A stretch of DNA of 64,000 nucleotides, taken from NCBI GenBank assembly GCA_963765135.1, contig CAVXUX010000001.1, forward strand, positions 186,001-250,000, written 5' to 3'. Below the pieces are notes generated by a model. That model was given only the letters and a program-made list of their open reading frames with translations. It had not been told where the DNA came from and did not search any database. Shown here piece after piece: positions 7,963 to 16,173 of this stretch (the first letter of the stretch is position 1; every line of letters starts with the position of its first letter). A program made the translations under genes and the position numbers. The DNA comes from JACVRW01 sp963765135. GTDB lineage: Bacteria > Actinomycetota > Thermoleophilia > Solirubrobacterales > Thermoleophilaceae.

Positions 7963-9241
7963 GCGGCTCGAGGATACGGCGCGGTGGTATGCGGTGGTTG
8001 AGCCGGAAGGCGTCGTCCGGGTCGTAGGTCGCCCTGACCTCGCCCAGCCGGCGGAGGTCGCTCGGCGTATAGGCGGAGGCGGTCCGCGTCGTGTCGGCGA
8101 GGAAGTTCAGGAACGTGCCGCCGGTGGCGTGTGGGCGCAGCGTCTCGACGAGCGCGGGCTCGGCGGAGTCGGCGATCACCGAGAACGGCACGCCGCGGTG
8201 GCCGACCGGTCCCGCGTCGGCGGCGGGCCGTGCCATCGCGCCGCCCCAGTGGCGGAGCTCGATCGTCGGGATGCCGAGGCCCTCGTCCGCGACCGCTTCC
8301 ACCAGGAAGTCGAGGACGGCGTCGGGCAGGCGCGGCAGGAGGTCGAGGTGCCGGGGCGCGGTTCCGCCGATCGCCACGGCGGCGTAGGGCTCGGTGCGGA
8401 AGCCATTCACGAGCGCCGGGCCGGCCGCCGCGCGCAGCGGCTCGATCAGCCGCTCGGCCTCGGCCGCCTCACCGGCGTGCATGAGGCGGATGCCGAGCGC
8501 CTCGCGCGTCAGCAGGATCGCCGTGCTCAGCTCGTCGGGCGCGTTCTCGACCCAGTCGCGGTAGACCGCGAGCGTCTCCGCCGCCCGCTCCAGCGGGAAG
8601 TAGGAGGTGCCCGCGTAGACCCGCGTGACCGGATGGAGGCGGAACTCCAGCTCGGTCACGATGCCGAAGCCGCCCCCGCCGCCGCGCAGCGCCCAGAACA
8701 GGTCCGCGTGGCGGTCGGCGTTCGCTGTGATCCGCTGGCCCGCGGCCGTGACCAGCTCCGCGCGCACCACGCTGTCGGCCGCGAAGCCATGCTTGCGCGA
8801 CAGCCAGCCGACCCCACCGCCGAGCGTGAACCCGGTCACGCCAACCGAGGGCGAGGAGCCGGACAGCGGAGCCAGCCCGAACGGCGCGGCGGCCGCCAGG
8901 ACCTGGCCCCAGGTGGCGCCGGGGCCGACCCGCGCGACGCGGCGCTCGGGATCGACCGAGACCGAGCGCATGCCCGAGACGTTCAGCAGCAGGCCGCCGA
9001 CGTAGGAGCGATGCAGCCCGTGCCCGGTCGCCTGCACGGCGACCGGCAGGCCGTCCTCGCGCGCGGCGATCACCGCCGCCTGCACGTCGGTCGGGCTCGT
9101 CGGCGCCGCGACGATGGCCGGGCGCGGGTTGAGGGCGGGGTTCAGCGGAGCGCGCAGGGTGTCGTAGGCGGTGTCGCCCGGCAGGTGGATGGTGCCGTCG
9201 AAGGCGCGTCGCAGCCGGCGGAGTGTCGAGGAGTGGGCCAT
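7844..9241 (-). CDS. FAD-linked oxidoreductase, berberine-bridge type
   Basis: Oxidises an unknown substrate with covalent FAD. ATG at 9241 (MAHSSTLRRL); the frame also allows an ATG at 9277. The FAD-binding PCMH domain covers residues about 40-200: PVAVQATGHGLHRSYVGG holds the His that carries FAD, and VGVTGFTLGGGVGWLSRKHG binds the pyrophosphate. The Cys that gives a second flavin bond in bicovalent members is absent (GSSPSVGV), so single attachment is expected. The BBE C-terminal motif YDPDDAFRLNHRIPP ends near 7985; the last 45 or so residues run over the start of the next gene and are not family-like, so a sequencing indel near 7985 is likely. Similar enzymes oxidise sugars, alkaloids or antibiotics. 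Confidence 0.85.
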   Translation of the reverse strand: MAHSSTLRRLRRAFDGTIHLPGDTAYDTLRAPLNPALNPRPAIVAAPTSPTDVQAAVIAAREDGLPVAVQATGHGLHRSYVGGLLLNVSGMRSVSVDPERRVARVGPGATWGQVLAAAAPFGLAPLSGSSPSVGVTGFTLGGGVGWLSRKHGFAADSVVRAELVTAAGQRITANADRHADLFWALRGGGGGFGIVTELEFRLHPVTRVYAGTSYFPLERAAETLAVYRDWVENAPDELSTAILLTREALGIRLMHAGEAAEAERLIEPLRAAAGPALVNGFRTEPYAAVAIGGTAPRHLDLLPRLPDAVLDFLVEAVADEGLGIPTIELRHWGGAMARPAADAGPVGHRGVPFSVIADSAEPALVETLRPHATGGTFLNFLADTTRTASAYTPSDLRRLGEVRATYDPDDAFRLNHRIPPRRILEPHGRPIESAGLGRRVGARGGVRARPGTGHSRARRVRVDAR

Positions 9242-9343
9242 TTGCCGACTGAGACCCGGGCCGGCCCGCAAACTCATCGCGCCGATGGCCGAACCGAATC
9301 GGGCTCGCGCGCGTAGTGCCCCGGAACCCGATCGGAGGTCGTC

Positions 9344-9690
9344 ATGCGCAAGGTGCTCGCCTCAGCCCTGCTCGCCGGGTTGGTCGGAACGCTCCTGGTG
9401 GCAGGTCCTGCACTCTCGAAGACCAAGTCCGTCGAGGTCGACGACGACTACTTCGTCCACAAGGGCGCTCCGCGCACCGTGACCGTCCACAAGGGCGACA
9501 AGGTCGAGTGGGAGTGGGAGGGCAGCAACCCCCACAACGTCACCGTCAAGAAGGGCCCGGTCAAGTTCCACTCGGAGACCAAGAGCCGCGGGCACCTACG
9601 AGAAGAAGCTGCAGCAAGGTTGGGACCTACAAGATCGTCTGCACGATCCACGCGCCGGACATGCGGATGACCTTGAAGGTCGTGAAGTAG
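9344..9690 (+). CDS. Secreted cupredoxin (plastocyanin-like), frameshifted
   Basis: Small blue-copper electron carrier. GGAGGT at 9334-9339 sets the ATG at 9344. A signal peptide (VLASALLAGLVGTLLVAG) precedes VEVDDDYFVHKG, VTVHKGDKVEWEWEG and NPHNVTVKKG, which supplies the first copper His. The frame breaks near 9590 (next piece GTYEKKLQQ) and near 9612 (KVGTYKIVCTIHAPDMRMTLKVVK, stop at 9688-9690). The last piece carries the Cys, His and Met ligands in the spacing C-x2-H-x3-M, completing a type-1 copper site. About 110 residues after repair, normal for the family. It is probably anchored or free outside the membrane; the partner is unknown. Confidence 0.82.
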
Positions 9691-9768
9691 GCGTCAGCGG
9701 CCGTAGGCCGCAAGGAACTGTGCTGGATCGCTCACAGCCGGGAGGCCCGAGATGGGAACCTGGCCGGC

Positions 9769-10224
9769 ATGTGGGAATGGACCGCGACCACGAGAGCGAA
9801 CGCGACACCCGAGCAGGTGCTTCACGCGCTGACGCATCCTGAGGAGATTCGCCGCTGGTCGCCGGTCGATTTCGACCTGGACGAGCTGGAGGGCCGGCGG
9901 CTGGCCGCCGGCGCCCGCGGACGGGTCACCGGAAAGCTGGCGGGCGTAAGCGTCGGCTTCGACGTCGAGGTGCACACGGCCGACGAGGCGCGGCTCGAGC
10001 TATCCGCCGACGGCCCGGTCGGATTCGACGTGCGCTACGACCTGGTCGGCGGGGACGGCGCCGCTGAGCTGCGCGCCCGCGTGTCGATGCGCCGCAGCGG
10101 CGGCCTAACCGGGCGGCTGGTCGCGAACGCCACCGCCGCGCTGCTGTCAGCTGGCGCGCTCGATAACGCCGCCGGGCGGATCGCACAGGTCGCCGAGTCG
10201 CAGCCCCGCGCGCTGGCCGCGTAG
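9769..10224 (+). CDS. SRPBCC (START-like) family protein
   Basis: 151 residues from ATG at 9769. It starts MWEWTATTRANATPEQVLHALTHPEEIRRW, the typical first strand and helix of polyketide-cyclase/CoxG-like proteins, followed by an antiparallel sheet (ARGRVTGKLAGVSVGFDVEV, ARLELSADGPVGFDVRYDLV, AELRARVSMRRSG) and a long C-terminal helix. Such proteins bind hydrophobic ligands in a deep cavity; neither ligand nor reaction can be inferred. It follows the cupredoxin gene by 78 bases and faces the secreted protein at 10271, with a strong hairpin between. Confidence 0.8.
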   Translation: MWEWTATTRANATPEQVLHALTHPEEIRRWSPVDFDLDELEGRRLAAGARGRVTGKLAGVSVGFDVEVHTADEARLELSADGPVGFDVRYDLVGGDGAAELRARVSMRRSGGLTGRLVANATAALLSAGALDNAAGRIAQVAESQPRALAA

Positions 10225-10236
10225 CCGGCCCGGCGA

Positions 10237-10256
10237 GCGCGGCTGGGCGGCCGCGC
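10237..10256. terminator. Bidirectional hairpin between convergent genes
   Basis: GCGCGGC (10237-10243) and GCCGCGC (10250-10256) form a perfect 7-bp stem with a 6-base loop in the 46-base gap between two converging genes. Position and stability suit a shared terminator; T-runs are absent. Confidence 0.45.
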
Positions 10257-10270
10257 CCGCCGGTTGCGAG

Positions 10271-10707
10271 CTACTTCGGCGGCGGTGGGACGAAGCAGGT
10301 CGTGCGCTGGCGCCGTCGATCGAGACGACGACCAGCTCGTCCGGTCCGGTGATGTGCACGATCACGGCCCCGGCCTGGCCGTTGCTCGATCCGATCGTCT
10401 TCGACGTGGGCGCGGCTCCGGGGGCCTGCGTGTACTTGATCACGCTGCCCGACGCGAATGGCCCGAACGTGACGCCGCCGGTCACGACGGTCACCGCCGA
10501 GCCGACGTCCGAGCCGATCTTGTAGAAGCCGTCCTCGTTCTGTCCTCCGTTGGGACCCGGCAGAGTCGTGCTGCCCGCGGGCGGAGTGTTCTGCCCGTGG
10601 GGATTGACCGACTCGGCGCAGAACGGCACATGGGCGCTCGCAGTCCCGGTCCCGGCGATCGCGATCGCCGCGCAGACGAGCACCGGCACAACCACGATTC
10701 GGCGCAT
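10271..10707 (-). CDS. Small secreted protein of unknown function (frameshift near 3' end)
   Basis: GGAGGT seven bases upstream fixes the ATG at 10707. A clear signal peptide (RIVVVPVLVCAAIAIAGTGTASA, cleaved before HVPFC) leads a Gly/Ser/Thr-rich mature part: PHGQNTPPAGSTTLPGPNGG, NEDGFYKIGSDVGSAVTVV and a strand run ending ELVVVSIDGA. There the frame breaks near 10300; the alternative frame ends TTCFVPPPPK with TAG at 10271. That gives a Cys near each end, possibly a disulfide, and a Pro tail. No family recognised. Two CCCCAATTTGCG repeats lie in the shared upstream region. Confidence 0.68.
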
Positions 10708-10819
10708 GCCACACCTCCATGTTGGTCTCGGCTGGCGCTCTCTGGAGGGTGTGCGGGGCGGGCACCCCGAGAGCCCCAGCGATTCGGGCGCGGCCGCCGC
10801 GTCCGTACGACGGAGATCG

Positions 10820-10896
10820 CCCCAATTTGCGTGGATTCTGCACCCAAATGCTGTGCGAATCACCCCCAGACAGCGCCAAAAAACCCCCAATTTGCG
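10820..10896. repeat. Duplicated CCCCAATTTGCG motif between divergent genes
   Basis: CCCCAATTTGCG occurs at 10820-10831 and again at 10885-10896, same strand, 65 bases apart; GGAGATCG lies next to both copies. The region (10708-10938) separates the divergent secreted-protein and MaoC genes and has no other gene. Two copies of an AT-containing motif in a divergent promoter region suggest regulator sites. Confidence 0.4.
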
Positions 10897-10938
10897 GAGA
10901 TCGGTGGGAGGGCTAGGCTGTGCCGATGGCTAGCGCAG

Positions 10939-11328
10939 GTGGGCGCGACCGCCTCGAGAGCACGGACGATCAGCGCGCGCGACATCGAGCTGTTCACCGA
11001 GCTGACCGGCGACCGCAACCCGCTCCACTACGACCAGCGGGCCGCCGCGGACAGTCGCTTCGGCGGGATCATCGTCCAGGGCGGCGTGACCTCCGGACTG
11101 CTCAACGCGGTTGTCGCCGAGGAGCTGCCCGGGCCGGGCAGCGTGTTCCTCCACGTGGACTGGCACTTCAAGTCGCCGGTGCGGCCGGGAGACGAGATCA
11201 CGGCCGAGGTCGAGGTACTGGAGGCCCGCGAGGACAAGCCGCTCACGCGCTTGCGCACGACGATCACGAACCAGGAGGGCACGGTCGTGCTCGACGGGAC
11301 GGCGCTGGTCTGGACCGAGCCGGTCTAG
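10939..11328 (+). CDS. MaoC-like (R)-specific enoyl-CoA hydratase
   Basis: Single hot-dog-fold hydratase of about 129 residues. The active-site motif ELTGDRNPLHYD contains the Asp and His of the hydratase-2 signature; GGIIVQGGVTSGLLNAVVAE and HVDWHFKSPVRPGDEITAEV follow as usual. GTG at 10939 is in frame (VGATASRARTISARD). An ATG at 10926 (ATGGCTAGCGCAG) would give the common MA start if one base were missing after it, so the start may be mis-sequenced. Likely reaction: reversible hydration of trans-2-enoyl-CoA to (R)-3-hydroxyacyl-CoA in fatty-acid or polyester metabolism. Its TAG shares CTAG with the gene at 11325. Confidence 0.85.
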   Translation: MGATASRARTISARDIELFTELTGDRNPLHYDQRAAADSRFGGIIVQGGVTSGLLNAVVAEELPGPGSVFLHVDWHFKSPVRPGDEITAEVEVLEAREDKPLTRLRTTITNQEGTVVLDGTALVWTEPV

Positions 11329-11660
11329 CCGTCGAGCAGCTGCAGCAGCTCGTGCGCGGCGAGCTCGATCTCCTTGTGGCGCCACTCGGCCGCTCGGTAG
11401 TGGCAGGCGATCAGGCCGGAGCGGTGGATGCGCCGGAAGTCGCCGTACACGAAGGCGTACCTCGCCTTCGTCTCTTCGCCCGGGCCTTCGGTGAGCCCCA
11501 GATGCCACTCGCCGTACTCCTCCCACGAGTGCTTCTCGAGGAAGGCGTTCTCCGCGTCCGCCTTCGGCTGGACGTCCCCCCACTCGCTGTCGAGGACGTA
11601 CTGGCGCGCCTCGATCAGCTTGCGGGCACGCGCGACGGCGCGGTCGTTGACGGCGTAGCT
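11325..11660 (-). CDS. Conserved protein of unknown function, start unclear
   Basis: About 110 residues: SYAVNDRAVARARKLIEARQ, VLDSEWGDVQPKADAENAFL, HSWEEYGEWHLGLTEG, ARYAFVYGDFRRIHRSGLIA, CHYRAAEWRHKEIELAAHEL. The dense Trp/Tyr/His pattern looks like a real, conserved soluble alpha-helical protein; I know similar sequences only as hypothetical proteins from related actinobacteria. No ATG, GTG or TTG is in frame before the conserved start, so either an unusual start or an indel near 11665 is involved. It follows the SSADH gene with essentially no gap and so is the third gene of that operon. Confidence 0.65.
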   Translation of the reverse strand, partial: SYAVNDRAVARARKLIEARQYVLDSEWGDVQPKADAENAFLEKHSWEEYGEWHLGLTEGPGEETKARYAFVYGDFRRIHRSGLIACHYRAAEWRHKEIELAAHELLQLLDG

Positions 11661-11662
11661 GG

Positions 11663-13129
11663 CTACAGGTTCACCGCCACGTACTTCGTCTCCAGGAACT
11701 CCTCGAGGCCCTCGTGGCCGCCTTCGCGCCCGATGCCCGACTGCTTGACGCCGCCGAACGGCGCTCCGGCGTTCGAGACCATTCCCTGGTTGAGGCCGAC
11801 CATCCCGGTGTCGAGGCCCTCGCAGACGCGGATCGCTCGCTTGATGTCGCGCGTGAACACGTAGGCGACCAGCCCGTACTCCGTGTCGTTGGCCCGCGCG
11901 ATCGCGTCCTCCTCCGACGAGAACACCCCCACCGGCGCCACCGGGCCGAAGATCTCCTCGTGGAAGACGCGCGCGTCCTGCGGCACCTCGTCGAGCACCG
12001 TCGGCGCGTAGAAGTAGCCGCGCCCGTCCGGGATCTCCCCGCCGACCACCCGGGTCGCCCCCTTGTCGAGCGCGTCCTGCACCAGCTCGGCCACCTTCTC
12101 GCGCGACGGCTGGTCGATCAGCGGGCCGACCTTCACGTCGTCCTCGGTGCCGCGGCCCATCTTCAGGCCGCCCATCTTCTCGGCGAGGCGGCTGGCGAAC
12201 TCCTCGCGCACGGGCTCGGCCACGTGGAAGCGGTTGGCCGACGTGCACGCCTCGCCGATGTTGCGCATCTTGGCCAGCAGCGCGCCCTCCACCGCGGCGT
12301 CCAGGTCGGCGTCCTCGAAGATCAGGAACGGCGCGTTCCCGCCCAGCTCCATCGACACCTTCAGGACGTTCTGCGCCGACGCCTCGATCAGCTTGCGCCC
12401 GACCTCCGTCGACCCCGTGAAGGACAGCTTGCGCAGCCGCGGATCCTCGATCAGCGGCCCGGTCGTCGACCCCGACGACGAGGTGGTCAGGATGTTGAAC
12501 ACCCCGCCGGGCAGGCCCGCCTCCTCGAGGATCTGGCCGAGCGCGAGCATCGACAACGGCGTCTGCTGCGCCGGCTTCATCACGATCGTGCAGCCGGCCG
12601 CCACCGCCGGCCCGACCTTGCGCGTGCCCATCGCCATCGGGAAGTTCCAGGGCGTGATCATCAGGCTGGGCCCCACCGGCTGCTTCATCACCAGCACGCG
12701 GCTGGTGCCGTTGGCGAACTGCTTGTAGTTGCCGTCGATGCGCAGGGCCTCGCCCGAGTACCAGCGGAAGAAGTCCGCGGCGTAGACGATCTCCGCCTTC
12801 GACTCGGCGACCGGCTTGCCCATCTCGAGCGTCATCAGCACCGCCAGCTCGTCGGCGCGCTCCATCAGCAGCTCGAAGGCCTTCCAGAGGATCCCGGCCC
12901 GGTCGTTCGGCGGCGTCGCCGCCCACTCGGCGCGCATCTCCACGGCCGCGTCGAGCGCCGCCGCGGCGTCCTCGGGCGTGCCGTCGGCCACCTCGCAGAG
13001 CGGCTCCTCGGTGGCCGGGTCGATCACCTCGAGCGTTCCCCCGCCCGAGGCGTCGCGCCACTCCCCTCCGATGTAGAGCTGCTTCGAGACCTTGTCTACG
13101 ACTGTCTGTTCCTCAGTGGCGATGCTCAT
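11663..13129 (-). CDS. gabD: NAD(P)-dependent succinate-semialdehyde dehydrogenase-like enzyme
   Basis: 488-residue aldehyde dehydrogenase oxidising succinate semialdehyde (or a similar aldehyde) to the acid. Catalytic Glu261 lies in MELGGNAP and nucleophile Cys295 in GEACTSANRF; the NAD-binding TPWNFP and FTGSTEVGRKL are intact. The C-terminal PFGGVKQSGIGREGGHEGLEEF is typical of GabD-type enzymes. ATG at 13129 overlaps the stop of the upstream ThDP enzyme (ATGA), so the two are translationally coupled. This pairing resembles the 2-oxoglutarate decarboxylase/SSADH pair of cyanobacteria, which supports succinate semialdehyde as substrate. Specificity within the ALDH family is not proven by sequence. 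Confidence 0.86.
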   Translation of the reverse strand: MSIATEEQTVVDKVSKQLYIGGEWRDASGGGTLEVIDPATEEPLCEVADGTPEDAAAALDAAVEMRAEWAATPPNDRAGILWKAFELLMERADELAVLMTLEMGKPVAESKAEIVYAADFFRWYSGEALRIDGNYKQFANGTSRVLVMKQPVGPSLMITPWNFPMAMGTRKVGPAVAAGCTIVMKPAQQTPLSMLALGQILEEAGLPGGVFNILTTSSSGSTTGPLIEDPRLRKLSFTGSTEVGRKLIEASAQNVLKVSMELGGNAPFLIFEDADLDAAVEGALLAKMRNIGEACTSANRFHVAEPVREEFASRLAEKMGGLKMGRGTEDDVKVGPLIDQPSREKVAELVQDALDKGATRVVGGEIPDGRGYFYAPTVLDEVPQDARVFHEEIFGPVAPVGVFSSEEDAIARANDTEYGLVAYVFTRDIKRAIRVCEGLDTGMVGLNQGMVSNAGAPFGGVKQSGIGREGGHEGLEEFLETKYVAVNL

Positions 13130-14769
13130 GTTGCAACGGTCTCCGTTCCGAGTTCCTCAGAGATGGCTACGTCGATGGAGTAGTCGATCGGCAGCACGAT
13201 CAGCGACGGCACGTCGAGGCCGAGCGCGTGGCGCAGGCGCTCGCCGAACTCGTCGGCCGAGCCGCAGCGCCAGGCCGGCATGCCGAAGCTCTCGGCGAGC
13301 TTGACGAAGTCGGGGTTCGTGAAGTCGGTGCCGAAGTGGGAGCCGAACTTCTTGTCCTGCTTCCAGACGATCGACCCGTACTGCCCGTTCTCCCAGACCA
13401 CGTTGACGATCGGGGTCTTGAGGCGCACGGCGGTCTCGAGCTCCTGGCAGTTCATCAGGAAGCCGCCGTCGCCGTTGACCGTGACCACGCTGCGGTTCGG
13501 GTGGACCAGCTTGGCCGCGATCGCGGCCGGCACCGCGAAGCCCATCCCGGCCAGGCCGTTGGCGATCAGCACGGTGTTCGGCTCGTAGGCCGGGAACATG
13601 CGCCCGATCCAGAGCTTGTGCAGCCCCACGTCCGAGATCAGGATGTCGTCGCGCCCGAGCGCCTGGCGGATCTCGTAGAGGGCGCGCGGCGGCTGGACCG
13701 GGAAGGCGTCGTCGTCCTTGGCCTGCTCGAAGCGCCCCAGCACCACGTCGCGCAGCCGGGTCGAGCCACCCTGGTGGGGCACGTGGCGGCACTCCTCCCC
13801 GAGCCGTGTGAGCACGTGGTAGATGTCGCCGATCAGCTCGACCTCGGGGATGAAGTACTCGTCGATCTCGGCGGGTACCGAGTCGATGCAGATGATCTGC
13901 TTGTCGCGCTGCGGGTTCCAGTGCTCGGGCGAGTGCTCGACCAGGTCGTAGCCGATCGCGAGCACCAGATCGGCGTCCTCGAAGCCCGCCATGCTGTAGT
14001 CGCCGGACTGGAGGCCGACCGCACCGAGGGCGCTGGGGCTGTCGGGTGAGATCAGGCCCTTGCCCATGAACGTCTCGGCAACCGGGATGCCGGTCGAGCG
14101 CACGAACTCGCGCAGCGCCGGCGCGGCGTTGCCGCGGATCACTCCGTTGCCGGCGAGCGCCACCGGCGAGACCGCGCCGCGGATCAGGTCCGCCGCCCTG
14201 AGCAGCTCGCGCGCGGCCGGCTCGGAGAGGATCTGGCGGCTGCGCGGCAGCGGCCGGGCGTCGATCTCCTCGACCATCACGTCCTCGGGCAGCTCGATGT
14301 GGGTGGCGCCCGGCTTCTCGCCCTCGGCGAGCTTGAAGGCCTTGCGCACCACCTCGGGGATGATCGCGGCGTCGGAGAGGCGCGCGTTCCACTTGGTGAT
14401 CGGGCGCATCACACGCAGCAGGTCGATGTACTGGTGCGACTCCTTGTGCATGCGCTCGAGGTCGCCCTGGCCCGTGAGCGCGACCAGCGGGGCGCGGTCG
14501 AGGAAGGCATCCGCCACCGCGGTGACGAGGTTCAGCGCGCCCGGGCCGAGCGTGCCGAGGCAGACGCCGGCGTGGCCGGTCAGGCGCCCGTAGACGTCGG
14601 CCATGTACGCGCCGCCCTGCTCGTGGCGCACCGGGATGAACTCGATCGACGAGTGCGACAAGGACTCGTTCAGATCGAGCGTCTCCTCGCCCGGGATCCC
14701 GAACACGTGCTTGACGCCCTCGGCTTCGAGGCACTCCACGAACACGTCCGATGCCTTGCGCTTGGCCAT
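13126..14769 (-). CDS. Acetolactate synthase-like ThDP enzyme, possible 2-oxoglutarate decarboxylase
   Basis: 547 residues from ATG at 14769. Three-domain ThDP fold: PYR domain (about 1-170) with Glu50 in VRHEQGGAYMADVYGRLTG, central domain (about 190-320), PP domain with the GDG motif near residue 433 (NGDGGFLMNCQELETAV, then VVWEN). The SHQYIDL and ITKWN segments are shared with ALS-like proteins. No regulatory subunit gene and no other branched-chain amino-acid gene are nearby. Instead it is coupled by 4 bases to an SSADH-like gene, as in the cyanobacterial pair where the ALS-like member decarboxylates 2-oxoglutarate. Catabolic acetolactate synthesis or another 2-oxoacid decarboxylation remain possible. 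Divergent from the cyclase gene, 40 bases apart. Confidence 0.82.
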   Translation of the reverse strand: MAKRKASDVFVECLEAEGVKHVFGIPGEETLDLNESLSHSSIEFIPVRHEQGGAYMADVYGRLTGHAGVCLGTLGPGALNLVTAVADAFLDRAPLVALTGQGDLERMHKESHQYIDLLRVMRPITKWNARLSDAAIIPEVVRKAFKLAEGEKPGATHIELPEDVMVEEIDARPLPRSRQILSEPAARELLRAADLIRGAVSPVALAGNGVIRGNAAPALREFVRSTGIPVAETFMGKGLISPDSPSALGAVGLQSGDYSMAGFEDADLVLAIGYDLVEHSPEHWNPQRDKQIICIDSVPAEIDEYFIPEVELIGDIYHVLTRLGEECRHVPHQGGSTRLRDVVLGRFEQAKDDDAFPVQPPRALYEIRQALGRDDILISDVGLHKLWIGRMFPAYEPNTVLIANGLAGMGFAVPAAIAAKLVHPNRSVVTVNGDGGFLMNCQELETAVRLKTPIVNVVWENGQYGSIVWKQDKKFGSHFGTDFTNPDFVKLAESFGMPAWRCGSADEFGERLRHALGLDVPSLIVLPIDYSIDVAISEELGTETVAT

Positions 14770-14809
14770 CCGCCAAAGCACGATACCCGCGACCGGTAAC
14801 TTCAATGGT

Positions 14810-16132
14810 GTGTCCCCGGTCGCGCGGTACGCCAAGAGCGGCGACCTGAATATCGCCTACGTCGTGGAGGGCGACCGCCCTCTCGACCTGGTCTGGATCC
14901 CGCCCTGGATCTCGCAGGTGGAGTACCTGTGGGCCGAGGACTCCCTGACCCGGGTGATGGAGCGACTGACCCAGTTCGCGCGCGTGATCACGTTCGACCG
15001 GCGCGGCTCGGGCCTGTCCGATCCGCTGGCCGGTGCCCCCACGCTCGAGGAGCAGATGGACGACGTGATCGCCGTGATGGACGCCGCCGGCTCCGAGCGG
15101 GCGGCGATCGCCGGCACGCTCGAGGGCGGCCCGATGGCCGCGCTGTTCGCCGCGACCTACCCGGAACGGGTGAGCGCCCTGATCCTGTACGCCGCCTTCG
15201 CTCGCGCGACCTGGGCGCCGGGCTACGAGTGGGCCTGGAGCGCCGAGGACCGCAAGGTGCGGATGGACGACCTGGTCGACCACTGGGGCGAGGGCTGGGT
15301 GGCGGGCGGCGTGGCGCCCAGCCGCATGGCCGACCCGGAGTTCAGGGAGTGGGCCGGCCGGCTCGAGCGCCTGGCCGCCAGCCCTTCGACGATCAAGCGG
15401 ATCTTCGACCTGATCGGCGAGTTCGACGTGCGCGACGTGCTGCCGTCGATCCGCGTGCCCACGCTCGTGCTCCACCGGCGCGAGGACAGCTTCATCAAGA
15501 TCGAGCACTCGCGCTTCCTCGCCGAGCGCATCCCGGGCGCGAGGATGGTCGAGCTCGAGGGCGGCGACAACATGTACTCGCTCGGCGACAGCGAGGCCCT
15601 GCTGGGCGAGATCGAGGAGTTCCTGACCGGCGAGCGCCACCGCGTGGAGCCGGACCGGATGCTGGCGACCGTGCTGTTCACCGACATCTGCAACTCAACC
15701 CAGCACGCGGCGCGCATGGGCGACCGCGGGTGGCGGTTCATGCTCGAGCGCCACGACGCGCTCTTCCGGCGCTCGCTCGTGCGCCACCGCGGCCGCGAGG
15801 TCAAGCACACCGGCGACGGCTTCCTGGCCACCTTCGACGGCCCGGCGCGCGCGATCCGCTGCGCTGCCGATCACGCCGAGTCGGTGGCGTCGCTCGGTTT
15901 GGAGGTGCGAGCGGGCCTGCACACCGGCGAGCTGGAGGTGATGGACGGCGACCTGGGCGGGCTGGCCGTGCACATCGCCGCCCGCGTGATGGATCGCGCC
16001 GCGCCGTGCGAGGTGCTGGTTTCGAGCACGGTGAAGGACCTCGTTGTCGGCTCTGGAATCGACTTCGAGGAGCGGGGCCCCCACGAGCTGCGGGGGGTTC
16101 CCGGCGAATGGCAGCTCTATTCCGTGGGTTGA
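14810..16132 (+). CDS. Class III adenylate cyclase fused to a catalytically dead alpha/beta hydrolase
   Basis: 440 residues from GTG at 14810. Residues 1-275 are an alpha/beta-hydrolase fold (TFDRRGSGLSDP), but the nucleophile elbow reads GTLEGG with Leu104 where Ser belongs, and the late motif GGDNMYSLGD has Asn254 where the catalytic His belongs, so hydrolysis is unlikely and ligand sensing is probable. Residues 285-440 are a class III cyclase: Asp292 (LFTDICNSTQ) and Asp336 (HTGDGFLATF) bind the metals, followed by GGLAVHIAARVMD. Fusions of this kind are known in actinobacteria. It likely makes cAMP in the cytoplasm in response to a small ligand. Confidence 0.88.
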   Translation: MSPVARYAKSGDLNIAYVVEGDRPLDLVWIPPWISQVEYLWAEDSLTRVMERLTQFARVITFDRRGSGLSDPLAGAPTLEEQMDDVIAVMDAAGSERAAIAGTLEGGPMAALFAATYPERVSALILYAAFARATWAPGYEWAWSAEDRKVRMDDLVDHWGEGWVAGGVAPSRMADPEFREWAGRLERLAASPSTIKRIFDLIGEFDVRDVLPSIRVPTLVLHRREDSFIKIEHSRFLAERIPGARMVELEGGDNMYSLGDSEALLGEIEEFLTGERHRVEPDRMLATVLFTDICNSTQHAARMGDRGWRFMLERHDALFRRSLVRHRGREVKHTGDGFLATFDGPARAIRCAADHAESVASLGLEVRAGLHTGELEVMDGDLGGLAVHIAARVMDRAAPCEVLVSSTVKDLVVGSGIDFEERGPHELRGVPGEWQLYSVG

Positions 16133-16173
16133 GTCCCGCTACCTTGCGCCGATAGAGGCGTTGTAGGGAATTC

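Noticed and set aside
13157..15640. 827-codon minus-strand frame
   Set aside because: Shadow of the ThDP enzyme in a shifted frame and antisense of the cyclase.
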